From JAZDKP01 sp043802925 (lineage in GTDB: Bacteria > Fibrobacterota > OXYB2-FULL-49-7 > JAEUSG01): a stretch of DNA of 25,637 nt. The stretch covers positions 1-25,637 of the forward strand of contig JAZDKP010000167.1 of NCBI GenBank assembly GCA_043802925.1, written 5' to 3'. The notes beneath the pieces are model-generated. The model made no database searches. It was not told where the DNA came from and worked only from the letters and a program-made list of their open reading frames with translations. Made by a program: the position numbers and the translations under genes. Within the stretch, counting starts at the first letter, position 1. Every line of letters begins with the position of its first letter. Below are positions 1-9,200 of the stretch, piece after piece.

Positions 1-367
1 TGTACCCATTGACCCAAGGTTGCAAGGTTACTTGTTGGAAGCAGTCAAACAGACGCTGGATACGGAATGGTTGTTTACGTTCAACGGTCGAAAGATTTTA
101 GACGTGAAAAAATCATTCCGGACGGCGTGCAAACTGGCAAAACTCGGGGGCTTTCACTTTCACGATCTCCGTCATACCTGCATGACTGCATGGGCACGAG
201 CCAATCATGGCCATAGCCTGATAATGGCGGCCAGCGGTCACAAGACCTTCAGTTGCTTTAAAAGGTACGTTAATTTCAAAACCGATGACCTTTTAAAGCT
301 GGTTTCCGGCCAGAATGGACACCTGGTGGACACCCAAGAGAAAGCGCTTGTTTGTAACGCTTCATAA
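1..367 (+). CDS. Tyrosine recombinase/integrase, C-terminal part (5' end outside window)
   Basis: The reading frame is open to the left edge (from base 2), so the gene begins outside the window and only about 121 C-terminal residues are visible. They carry the catalytic half of a site-specific tyrosine recombinase: the box II motif FHDLRHT (H-x-x-R), the later SGHKT histidine, and RYVN with the nucleophilic tyrosine that forms the 3'-phosphotyrosyl bond with DNA. The box I arginine must lie upstream, outside the window. The stop (TAA, 365-367) is 13 bp before a tRNA-Lys-like element and its terminator, so the integrase transcript probably runs through both. An integrase gene ending beside a tRNA-derived attachment site is the usual layout of an integrative element. 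A second recombinase remnant at 537-971 is clearly related around the HDxRH box. Family assignment is secure; the intactness of the gene is unknown. Confidence 0.85.
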   Translation, partial: VPIDPRLQGYLLEAVKQTLDTEWLFTFNGRKILDVKKSFRTACKLAKLGGFHFHDLRHTCMTAWARANHGHSLIMAASGHKTFSCFKRYVNFKTDDLLKLVSGQNGHLVDTQEKALVCNAS

Positions 368-380
368 GTCAATATGTTAC

Positions 381-442
381 GCGTCTCGGCCCGCTGACTC
401 TTAATCAGCGGGCCATAGGTTCAACTCCTATCAGACGCACCA
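381..442 (+). tRNA. tRNA-Lys(CUU)-like element without D arm; probable recombination core
   Basis: Bases 405-442 match the 3' half of a lysine tRNA: T arm ATAGG-TTCAACT-CCTAT (415-431), acceptor strand CAGACGC, discriminator A and encoded CCA (440-442). The anticodon loop CTCTTAA (398-404) carries CTT. The 5' side is odd. GCGTCT (381-386) pairs with AGACGC (433-438), but the anticodon stem follows after one base and there is no D arm. The anticodon stem is a perfect 10-bp inverted repeat (388-397 with 405-414) around the 7-nt loop. That is also the geometry of a tyrosine recombinase core site: two arms around a 7-bp overlap. The likely reading is that the 5' half is element-derived att sequence joined to the tRNA 3' half. 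A transcribed D-armless tRNA-like RNA is the alternative. A functional elongator tRNA is unlikely. Confidence 0.5.
399..430 (+). repeat. Attachment-site direct repeat, copy 1 (32 bp)
   Basis: This is the left copy of a 32-bp exact direct repeat running from the tRNA-Lys anticodon loop through most of the T arm. The other copy is at 1983-2014. Copies beginning at the anticodon loop and covering the tRNA 3' half are typical crossover segments for tRNA-targeting tyrosine integrases. This copy is the better preserved one, because it continues into an intact acceptor strand and CCA. Confidence 0.8.
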
Positions 443-488
443 TAGAGCCCCTTAATTCACAGAGAGTTAAGGGGCTCTATTATTTTTG
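442..488 (+). terminator. Rho-independent terminator after the integrase/tRNA-like unit
   Basis: A perfect 14-bp stem (442-455 with 467-480, arm ATAGAGCCCCTTAA) encloses an 11-nt loop and is followed by TATTTTTG. It begins at the last base of the tRNA CCA end, so it ends the transcript that carries the integrase tail and the tRNA-like element. The T-rich tract is on the plus-strand side. The arm is also A-rich when read from the right, so some function for the leftward recombinase remnant is possible. Confidence 0.85.
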
Positions 489-509
489 TGGGTTGTGATA
501 CGTCAAGAG

Positions 510-527
510 TTTGCCACGTTTTGCCAC
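510..527 (+). repeat. Tandem TTTGCCAC boxes, possible integrase arm sites
   Basis: The octamer TTTGCCAC occurs at 510-517 and again at 520-527, exactly 10 bp apart, one helical turn. Short phased direct repeats close to a recombination core and an integrase gene resemble arm-type integrase binding sites. Only two copies are seen, so this is suggestive only. Confidence 0.35.
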
Positions 528-536
528 ACTTCTCGG

Positions 537-971
537 TCAAACAGCTTCATGGTATTCATCGAACTTGGGCTCTTCCCCAAATACGGGGGCATGTCTGTTT
601 TTGAGAACCGGCAGGGGTTCATTCTTTCTACCGACGAGTACTTGAACGTCGTCCGACGATAGATTAGCGTATCGAGTTAAAGCTGAATACGTGCGGTGTC
701 CAGTAGCCTTCATGATAAGAGTGGGAGAGAACCCTTCCTGAATCCATCGCGTAATGGCCCTATGCCGGAAATCGTGAAAGCGGAATTCTTCAAGGCCAGC
801 TATTTTCCGTGCGTGCTCGAACGTCTTGCGAATGGATTTTAATCGCGTACCATTATCGTTTATGACATACTCACACTGACGATTCTGGTTTGCGACTATG
901 ATTTTACGGAGTTCATTATATAGACCCATCCGGCTGACCCGCCAGCTATCACTTTTTGGCCCATGACGCAC
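537..971 (-). pseudogene. Tyrosine recombinase, catalytic domain remnant lacking N-terminus
   Basis: The leftward frame encodes about 144 residues with the tyrosine recombinase C-terminal signature: RFHDFRHRAI (H-x-x-R box II), ATGHRTY (histidine box) and TRYANL (nucleophilic tyrosine). It lacks the SAM-like core-binding N-terminal domain and the box I arginine region; intact integrases are usually 300-400 residues. Its first codons overlap, in another frame, the 5' part of a signal-peptide-encoding gene (896-1084), so the upstream half seems to have been lost by recombination. The 3' end faces the tRNA-like site, mirroring the rightward integrase at 1-367; the two share the FHDxRH box and the LIMxASGH/LIMKATGH segment. 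Catalysis from this piece alone is not expected. I treat it as a decayed integrase of the small element bounded by the 32-bp repeats. Confidence 0.75.
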
Positions 972-1084
972 AGAGAGTAAGTTGCGCTATTGCCGGGACC
1001 GATAGCAGGAAGCCATTGGGCATGAGATTGGGAAAAGATTAATAAGAGAAAAAGAGACGGAAATAGCTTTTGCACGGTTTTCAT
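896..1084 (-). pseudogene. 5' remnant of a secreted-protein gene (signal peptide plus start of a propeller-like repeat)
   Basis: The 62-residue leftward frame starts with a good Sec signal peptide: charged MKTVQK, hydrophobic LFPSLFLLLIF, then SQSHA before QW. It continues with a stretch (YSLCVMGQKVIAGG) resembling the first strand of the repeats found in secreted beta-propeller proteins of FCB bacteria. It then stops inside the region where another frame encodes the recombinase remnant. It looks like a cargo-type gene truncated by a recombination junction somewhere around 900-1000. The upstream DNA (1085-1300) is AT-rich and may keep its promoter; a TTGTTT/TATCAT pair with a 16-bp spacer can be read on this strand. 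Whether the short peptide is made is unknown. Confidence 0.45.
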
Positions 1085-1303
1085 GATAATTTGTTCTTTA
1101 TGGAAATTTTAAAATGATATCTTAAATCTTGTCACAAACAAATATAGATTTTCGTCAATAATTCTGCAATAAAATTGGGTTGATTGCCAAAATAAATGAC
1201 AAGGGCGAGGGGACGATGAAAGAAAATTGGATATTTATTTCATCCGCGTACCCTTTATAAAAACCATAGGCCCTATCTGTTAAATAAATCTATATTTTCG
1301 GCG

Positions 1304-1744
1304 ATGAAGATTTACCTTGATAATTGTTGTTTCAACAGGCCTTTCGATAGCCAGATTTCCGTTCGGATCCGTGTTGAAACAGAGGCGAAATTATATATTC
1401 AGGAACAAATAAGGAAAAGACGTCTACAGCTTGTATGGTCGTATATGTTGGATTTCGAGAACCAGGCGAACCCTTTTAAGGAGCGCCGCTATTCCATAGC
1501 TCGCTGGAAAAGACTTGCGGGCGCGGATATTGCCGGTGGGAACAAAACGCTTCGTTTGGCAGCCGCGCTCCGGAGGATGGGACTTGGGCCAAAGGACGTT
1601 TTACACCTTGCTTGCGCTATCGAAGGGAAATGCGATTACTTCCTGACAACGGACGACGGCATCCTGAAAGCAGCAGGCCATATCAAGGATATTCGGATTA
1701 TCGATCCCCCTTCGTTTCTACGGGAGGTTGCGCATGAAGACTGA
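1304..1744 (+). CDS. PIN-domain protein, probable toxin ribonuclease
   Basis: A 146-residue protein with PIN-fold architecture. The start MKIYLDNCCFNRPF gives the first metal-binding aspartate (D6). E52, D98 (in PKDVLHLACA) and D117 (in FLTTDDGIL) complete the usual acidic set that holds Mg2+ or Mn2+ for RNA cleavage. Length and motif spacing fit a toxin of a VapC-like toxin-antitoxin pair, though the CCFNRPF start belongs to a PIN branch apart from classic VapC. The start codon has only a weak ribosome binding site. The gene overlaps the next one by 11 bp, a sign of translational coupling. It lies inside the small element bounded by the 32-bp tRNA repeats, so it is probably cargo that stabilises it. 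The RNA target is unknown. Confidence 0.75.
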   Translation: MKIYLDNCCFNRPFDSQISVRIRVETEAKLYIQEQIRKRRLQLVWSYMLDFENQANPFKERRYSIARWKRLAGADIAGGNKTLRLAAALRRMGLGPKDVLHLACAIEGKCDYFLTTDDGILKAAGHIKDIRIIDPPSFLREVAHED

Positions 1745-1958
1745 AACTGAAATCAAAGTCCGGGGAATGCGGATTCTTCAGGAGACACTCGGTGACGTTG
1801 ACGCGGAACGGTTCGTCGCGGCGATGGCCCGTGAACCTTTCGACTATACTGAATGGCACAGAGGTCTATGGGCCGGTCGTTCCGTAAAAGAAATTCACCA
1901 AGCGGCCCTTGTTGCAAGAAAACCCTTGCAGAAGAACCGCCAGGCTCGAATTCATTAG
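1734..1958 (+). CDS. Small protein paired with the PIN toxin, probable antitoxin
   Basis: I choose the ATG at 1734 because GGGAGG (1722-1727) lies at ideal distance; an in-frame TTG at 1728 would be too close to it. The product has 74 residues, is helical and charged, and carries the segment DAERFVAAMAREPFDYTEW. From memory, similar short proteins often sit directly after PIN genes of this type. No clear DNA-binding fold is visible. The 11-bp overlap with the toxin gene and the small size support a role as its antitoxin. The order is toxin first, antitoxin second, the reverse of most VapBC pairs. The function is inferred from context. Confidence 0.6.
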   Translation: MKTETEIKVRGMRILQETLGDVDAERFVAAMAREPFDYTEWHRGLWAGRSVKEIHQAALVARKPLQKNRQARIH

Positions 1959-1982
1959 AGGCGTTTTTCAAATAAACAGGTT

Positions 1983-2014
1983 TCTTAATCAGCGGGCCAT
2001 AGGTTCAACTCCTA
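1983..2014 (+). repeat. Attachment-site direct repeat, copy 2 (displaced tRNA-Lys 3' fragment)
   Basis: This 32-bp segment is identical to 399-430. After a one-base insertion it still matches TCAGA, but the acceptor strand and CCA are lost (GATAG follows instead of CGCACCA). No tRNA 5' half precedes it. This is what is expected of the tRNA 3' end displaced when an element integrates into a tRNA gene, later decayed by mutation. It marks the right end of a 1584-bp repeat-to-repeat unit. Confidence 0.8.
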
Positions 2015-2025
2015 ATCAGAGATAG

Positions 2026-2445
2026 TCAAATTTTTATCAGTTTCACATGCAACCCGGCTTTACGGGCGGCTTCAGCCTGCTGTTTGTCGCAGGAAACAAA
2101 CGAATCGGGCTTGTATTCCATTGCGCAGCCGACGTGTACGGCGTCCAGTGTTTTTATCGCTGAACTTTCGATTGTACGAATGGAAAAGGCTATACTTGCC
2201 GGAGACAGAGGGCTGATTGTTATGTCCTTCAGGTCGGCAAACAAGGATTCCTTGATTCTGCGTCTTTCAGGAGCTGTGATTTTCTTTTCCCGAAACAGTC
2301 GGGAAATCGCTGAAACCGCTTCAACCGGAAGTAATATGGAAACAGCGACATCTTCTGCCTGGTTGCAGAGTGCTTCGACTTCCGGGCTGCCGGGTTCGTC
2401 AATGTATCGTTTAAGGAATGCCGAAGTGTCGAAAAATAACTTCAT
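2026..2445 (-). CDS. vapC: VapC-type PIN-domain toxin
   Basis: A 139-residue PIN-domain ribonuclease of the VapC type. MKLFFDTSAFLKRY supplies D6, E42 lies in PVEAVSAI, D101 in TLDAVH, and D120 in FVSCDKQ. These four acidic residues form the metal site that cleaves RNA, often tRNA or rRNA in characterised members. Length is normal for the family. Its ATG overlaps the stop codon of the upstream antitoxin gene in an ATGA, so the two are translationally coupled. It ends 11 bp right of the displaced tRNA fragment, so it lies just outside the small element, and it belongs to a different PIN branch from the toxin at 1304-1744. Confidence 0.85.
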   Translation of the reverse strand: MKLFFDTSAFLKRYIDEPGSPEVEALCNQAEDVAVSILLPVEAVSAISRLFREKKITAPERRRIKESLFADLKDITISPLSPASIAFSIRTIESSAIKTLDAVHVGCAMEYKPDSFVSCDKQQAEAARKAGLHVKLIKI

Positions 2446-2675
2446 GAACGGCTCTTTTTACGTTCAGATAAGATTGCGCTGGCCAGGCTGGCTCCGGTAA
2501 TCTTCAGTCGAAGGGCCGGGCGTTTCCAGGACATACCGTTCATTATTGAAGTGGGGACGCTAATTTCCGCAACGGGCCGGCCATAACGGGTTATAATGAC
2601 CCTGTCACCATTTTCGACCTTGTCCAGGTAGCGTGCCGTGTGCTTCCGAAATTCAGTAAATGCTGTGGAAATCAT
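2442..2675 (-). CDS. vapB: Phd/YefM-VapB-type antitoxin
   Basis: The longer leftward frame is not the gene. The start is the ATG at 2673-2675, preceded by a strong GAGAGGGG ribosome binding site, giving 77 residues. The N-terminal part STAFTEFRKHTARYLDKV, then a basic GDRVIITRYGRPVAEI strand, is the usual Phd/YefM DNA-binding fold. The C-terminal tail would wrap around and inhibit the VapC partner. The gene overlaps vapC by 4 bp. A 28-bp palindrome sits directly upstream over the promoter, as expected for autorepression by the antitoxin or the complex. Confidence 0.85.
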   Translation of the reverse strand: MISTAFTEFRKHTARYLDKVENGDRVIITRYGRPVAEISVPTSIMNGMSWKRPALRLKITGASLASAILSERKKSRS

Positions 2676-2689
2676 GCGTTCCCCTCTCT

Positions 2690-2732
2690 TTATTATGTAC
2701 ATAAATGTACATAATAATAGCAGCCGTGTCAA
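2690..2732 (-). promoter_or_regulatory. vapBC promoter with palindromic operator
   Basis: On the minus strand, TTGACA (2727-2732) is followed after 17 bp by TACATT (2704-2709), a plausible -35/-10 pair. Bases 2690-2717 form a palindrome with 13-bp arms TTATTATGTACAT (2690-2702) and ATGTACATAATAA (2705-2717) around a 2-bp centre. Each arm contains TGTACA, itself palindromic. The operator covers the -10 box and most of the spacer and ends 14 bp before the antitoxin start codon. Binding there would block RNA polymerase, the common autoregulation of Phd-type pairs. Confidence 0.75.
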
Positions 2733-2754
2733 TATTTGTTTTAGGGGTTCGCTC

Positions 2755-4389
2755 TTATAGGCTGATACGATCGTGGCCGTGATATTGGAGCTCGCGCAGT
2801 TTCTGCACCTCCGGATTCGCGATATATTCATCAAAGGGCATGGCTTTGTCAATGACTCCGCCCGGGGTCATTTCAATAATGCGATTCGCAAGACTGCTCA
2901 CAAACTGATGGTCGTGGGATGTAAACAACACCACACCGGAAAAATCAATCAGACCCGTATTCAGCGAGGTGATGGATTCCAGGTCCAGGTGGTTGGTCGG
3001 TTCGTCGAGCACCAGCGCATTGGCGCCCGAAAGCATCATCCGGCTGAGCATGCACCGGACGCGCTCGCCTCCGGAGAGTACCGAGACTTTTTTGAGGGCC
3101 TCGTCACCGGAAAAAAGCATGCGCCCCAGAAAACCGCGGATAAACGGTATTTCATCGTTGACAGAATATTGCGACAACCAGTCAAGGATGGACGCGTCGC
3201 CTTCAAAGAAGGCGTTGTTTTCTTTTGGGAAGTAGGCGGTCTTGATGGTTGAACCCCAGACAACGGTCCCCGAGTCCGGTTTTGTGTTTCCGGACACGAT
3301 TTCAAAGAGCGCGGTCTTGGCCACGCTGCTGTTTCCCAAAAATGCGATTTTGTCCCCTGCGTTGACCGAAAGATTGAACCGGTCCAGAATCTTGACCCCG
3401 TCCAGCCGTTGGTCCAGATTCTCAATGGTCAGAATGATTTTCCCGCATTCTCTTTCAGGCTTGAAGGCGATATAGGGGAATTTCCGCGAGGAAGCCGGGA
3501 GTTCGTCGAGTGTTATTTTTTCGAGCAGCTTTTTACGGGAGGTCGCCTGCCGCGCTTTTGAGGCGTTGGCGCTGAACCGTTGAACAAAGGCCTGCAACTC
3601 CGCGATGCGGACTTCTTTTTTCTTGTTCTCGTTCTTTTTCTGGTTCAGGACCAGCTGGCTGGACTGATACCAGAAATCGTAGTTTCCAACATAGACCTGG
3701 ATTTTACCGAAATCAATGTCGGCAATATGGGTGCAGACGGTGTTCAGAAAATGGCGGTCGTGTGAAACAACAATGACCGTGTTCTCGAACCGGGACAGGA
3801 ATTCTTCGAGCCAGGTGATGGACTCGATGTCCAGATGGTTGGTGGGTTCGTCCATCAGCAGGATGTCGGGATTCCCGAAAAGCGCCTGCGCCAGAAGCAC
3901 GCGCACCTTCTGCGCGCCTTCAAGTTCCCGCATCGTTTTTTCGTGCAGCGACGAATCGATTCCAAGCCCGGAGAGCAGCACCGCGGCGTCCGATTCGGCT
4001 TCCCATCCGTTCATGTCCGCGACATGTATTTCCAAATCAGAAGCGCGCAGGCCGTCGGTCTCGGACATTTCAGGTTTTGCATACAGAAGGTCCCGTTCCT
4101 GCAGGACGGCGTGAAGTCTTGCATGGCCCATGATGACCGTGTTGAGGACGGTGTGCTCATTGAATTCATCATGATTCTGGCGCAGGACCGCCATGCGAAG
4201 ATTGTGCCCGAGCACGACTTCGCCCTTGGACGGGTCCAGTTCACCCGAAAGTATTTTCAGGAAGGTGGATTTGCCGGAGCCGTTAGCGCCAATCAGTCCG
4301 TAACAGTTACCCGGGGTGAATTTTATTGAAACATCTTTGAAGAGGTTGCGCTTTCCGAAGGAAATGGAGAGATTGCTGGTGCTTATCAT
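2755..4389 (-). CDS. ybiT: ABC-F family ATPase, YbiT-like, with degenerate second Walker A
   Basis: A 544-residue soluble protein with two ATP-binding domains and no membrane segments: a ribosome-associated ABC-F protein. The first domain has Walker A GANGSGKS (34-41), signature ELEGAQKVR (155-163), Walker B LLMDEP with E181, and H210 in SHDRHF. The interdomain linker (about 240-300) contains RFSANASKARQATSR, a YbiT-type feature. The second domain has a perfect LSGGE (438-442), LVLDEP with E463, and H492. However, its Walker A reads GNSSVAKT (352-359) where GxxGxGK[ST] is expected, so two phosphate-loop glycines are replaced while the lysine stays. The second site may bind ATP weakly. The first-domain signature looks normal for YbiT relatives. 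YbiT proteins act on the ribosome, but their exact role is unsettled. The gene is divergent from the next ABC-F gene. Confidence 0.85.
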   Translation of the reverse strand: MISTSNLSISFGKRNLFKDVSIKFTPGNCYGLIGANGSGKSTFLKILSGELDPSKGEVVLGHNLRMAVLRQNHDEFNEHTVLNTVIMGHARLHAVLQERDLLYAKPEMSETDGLRASDLEIHVADMNGWEAESDAAVLLSGLGIDSSLHEKTMRELEGAQKVRVLLAQALFGNPDILLMDEPTNHLDIESITWLEEFLSRFENTVIVVSHDRHFLNTVCTHIADIDFGKIQVYVGNYDFWYQSSQLVLNQKKNENKKKEVRIAELQAFVQRFSANASKARQATSRKKLLEKITLDELPASSRKFPYIAFKPERECGKIILTIENLDQRLDGVKILDRFNLSVNAGDKIAFLGNSSVAKTALFEIVSGNTKPDSGTVVWGSTIKTAYFPKENNAFFEGDASILDWLSQYSVNDEIPFIRGFLGRMLFSGDEALKKVSVLSGGERVRCMLSRMMLSGANALVLDEPTNHLDLESITSLNTGLIDFSGVVLFTSHDHQFVSSLANRIIEMTPGGVIDKAMPFDEYIANPEVQKLRELQYHGHDRISL

Positions 4390-4454
4390 AGGCTCAAAAA
4401 TAGTTTATTCGCCCTGCCGGTTACACCCTTGTCACGGTCGTCGAGGCAACGCGC

Positions 4455-4514
4455 CTAAGGGAGCCCCGGTTTTCGCATCTGGCATAAGTTACGGAGCGCT
4501 TGCAAATATTTCAT
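4455..4514 (-). CDS. Possible 19-residue leader ORF upstream of the YbiT-like gene
   Basis: On the minus strand a GGAGG (4525-4529) precedes an ATG at 4514 by 10 nt. The ORF of 19 codons starts MKYLQALRN and ends at a TAG 65 nt before the ABC-F start, whose own ribosome binding site is poor. A weak TTGATA/TAAAAT promoter pair (4563-4568, 4538-4543, 19-bp spacer) lies upstream. Short translated leaders control several antibiotic-resistance ABC-F genes by attenuation, so this could be regulatory. Chance occurrence cannot be excluded. Confidence 0.25.
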   Translation of the reverse strand: MKYLQALRNLCQMRKPGLP

Positions 4515-4579
4515 GTGAGTTCCACCTCCAAGACATTATTTTATCCCTCTTTACCATTCCCTTATCAAACGAGGCTTTC

Positions 4580-6217
<1,638 letters not shown>

Positions 6218-6219
6218 CG

Positions 6220-9200
6220 TTATTTCACCAATATCATCCGGCGCGTCTTCGCGAACTTGCCGGATTCCATCCTGTACACATACATGCCCGAGGCCGCGCG
6301 CAGGCCCTGGCGCGTGTTTCCGTTCCACGGCACGGTGTAATAACCCGCCTTGTGGAAGCGGTTTGCGAGCTGCACGACCACGCGGCCGCGGAGGTCGTAC
6401 ACAGTAACAGATACATTTCCCGCCTTCTGGACCTGGTAGCGGATGCGTGTGGACGGGTTGAACGGATTGGGCGCGTTTTGCGTTAGGTCCGTGGTTGCGG
6501 GCGCTTCCTGCGCGCCGAGGGTATTACGTGCCACATAGTCCGCGCTGCCGGCCACAATGCGGAACTCCGCCGTGGTTTCGCCGGGCGCAAGCGCCACTTC
6601 GACGTTGCCCTTCCGGAGGTCCCGGACCATGTTTTCGGCCGGGAAGTACGCTACCAGCGCTTCCGCGCCTGGCACTTTTTCGGGGTTGCGCAGCGCGAGC
6701 GTGTAGCACGCGGCTGCGCCGAGGCCCGCGCTGCGCGTGGCGCGCGCGTCCCAGACATTGCCTTCGGCCCGTACGTCGCGGATGTCCTGCACATAGGCGG
6801 ACGAACCCCACTGCTTCCACTCCTTGTGAGGCACCGACAGGCGGACCGAGCCCGTAATGGATGGCGGGCCCACGAGATCCAGTCCGTTATCGCGCAACTC
6901 GGTACCGAGGGCGCCTTCGCCCACTCGGATAAGCGCGCCTTCGCCCTTTCCGGCGATGGCGAGTTCCGCGGTCCAGCGCAGGGAGTCGGAGAGGACCCTG
7001 CCCAGGGCGGTGCCGGGGGGCAGCGAGGGAAAGAGCAGGGTGGTGGGAGCGTTGGCCAGCACCCAGTATCCGGTATAGGGCTCCAGCGTGTCTTCGGCCG
7101 CATAGGCTTGCGTGGTGGGCAGCCAGGCATAAAAGACGTCCTGGACGAGGTGGGTATCGAGCCGGACGTCCGCGGCGCGGATCGGGAAGGGATAGGGGTT
7201 TCCGACCTGGTTCCAGCCGCGCAGGAGCGAGACCTCGTACCCTTGCGTCACGCTGTCGGTGCGCACGAGCGGTGTGGAATAGGAACCATGGACCGGGAAC
7301 GGGGATCCCGGCGCGTTCTTGGCATAAACCCAGACCGCGTTGCCCGGCCGGAGTTGGAGAAACGCATCCGTGCTGCCGGGCGCATGATCCACATACGAGC
7401 CCTGGTCGACGCCTGTAGCGAACCAGCGGCCGATACGCCATTCCTTGTCATCCGCGGTAATCAGCGCGGCCAGGATCGAGTCTGGAGTGGCCGCTCCGGC
7501 GAGGAAAGGCAGCGAAACCATGCGGAACTGCTCCGCTGAGACCGCGGTGGCCGGGAGCGCCGCGCCTGCAAGCGCTTTTTCGACGCTGCGGTGTGGCGAC
7601 ACGGCCGTGTGGTTGCCGTCCGTGGCCGAGAGCCAGAATTCGAAGCCGTTCGCGGCCGTTGATGCGAAGGAGGCGGGCACGGTGTCGCGCACCGTCGCGG
7701 TTCCGTTGACCGTCAGAACGACCTGCTTTTTCGAAAGCGGGGCCGCGCCGCCGGCGCGGTACCAGAGCGCCACTTCGGGATTTAGGATGTTCTCCGTGAG
7801 CGTGGCGCAGACGACAAGGCCGGCGTTTACGGAATCAATGCGCAGGCGCGGGGCCGCGGTATCGAGGCCCAGCACGTACTGCGAGAAACCGGTGAGCCAG
7901 GCGGCCACGTAAAATGGCCGCAGTCCGGTGTCAAGGTCGCGCAAGGCGCGCCATGGCGCCGCGGGATTGGCCCTGCGGAAAATCATCAGGTTATGCGCGC
8001 TGCCCGTATAGGCCGAGGGAATGGGCAGCACCAGACGGCAGGTGAAGCCAGAATCGAGGCCCGAGAGGTCGTAGATTTCACCGACCCGGGTAATGTTGCC
8101 CTCGATGGAGTCGGCCGCAACCGGGGTTACGTGCTGGAGCACCGCCAGCTTTCCGGCAATGTCCACATCGTAGGGGAAATAGAGCGCAACCGTGTCCGGG
8201 CCCAGGCCTAAGGCAAGACGAAGTGTGTCGGTCAGTAAGGGGAAGGTGAGGGTCCGGGTCGCGGCCTGCAGGCTCACGGATACAAACAGCTTTGCAAAGG
8301 TGGAATCCGTCCCGTCATACGCGTAAAGTCGCACGGTGTCAGCGAACGCGCTGTCCGAGAAGAAGACCAGGGTGTAATTGTTTCCTGTGCCGTGCACCAC
8401 ATGCATGGAGGGGGCGGGCGGGTTCTTGACGCCGAACGCGGAAAGCGTGGCGTTGTCTTCGTCCGAGAGCGTGAATGGTATCCGGACGGAATCCACGCGG
8501 GTGACAGCCGAGTCGGTCAGCCCCGCGAACACCGGCTTGTCGTTCACCGCGTTGGCTGTCGCCAGGAAGAGCATGGTGTCGGCCATGCCGAAGCCGTCGT
8601 CCACGCGGATTTGCACGGCCATGCTTGCGGCGGGCAGGGATGGATGCCAGGAGAAAAGACCGTTGGAGTCCACGGCCATGCCAAAGCTGTCGGCGTTGAC
8701 GGGCACGAGGATATGGTAGTAGAGCCGGTTACCGTCCGCGTCCGAGACGATAATCTGGAAAGCGAAGGAGGAGTCTTCTTTCGCGGTTACGCTCCCGATG
8801 CCTGCGTTGCCGATGATCGGGGCCGCGGTGTTGTACACCACGTTCAGTGTTTCGCTGGGCACGGAGGTGTTGCCGACTTCATCCTGCGCTATCAGATGGA
8901 ACCGGTTGATGCCTTTCTGCACGGGCAGATCCGCCAGGAGGAAGGTGTCGGAGGCGAGGGCCGGGATGCTGGAGATGAGGATGCTGTCGCGGTAAAGCGA
9001 CACGTTTGCGCCGGTCTGGGACATGGCCTGGAGGGTCACAAAGGCCGAAGGCACCAGTGTGTCGCTTGTTGTCAGGAAATGCGGTTTCGCAGGCGGGGTG
9101 AGGTCCACGAGGAACTTCCATTCCACCGTGTCCTTGTTGCCCGGGACATCCGTTGCGATGACCATGATGTTTTTCATGCCTTCCGTAAAATCGGTTGCCG

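Noticed and set aside
1216..1260. 14-codon ORF (MKENWIFISSAYPL) before the PIN toxin
   Set aside because: A GAGGGG precedes it, but it is too short and has no supporting context; it may be chance.
2676..2852. Longer N-terminal extension of the antitoxin frame
   Set aside because: It overlaps the end of the YbiT-like gene and crosses the promoter and operator; the ATG at 2675 has the strong ribosome binding site.
4316..4579. 88-codon upstream extension of the rightward ABC-F gene
   Set aside because: It overlaps the divergent gene's start and has no similarity to ABC-F proteins; homology starts at the GTG at 4580.
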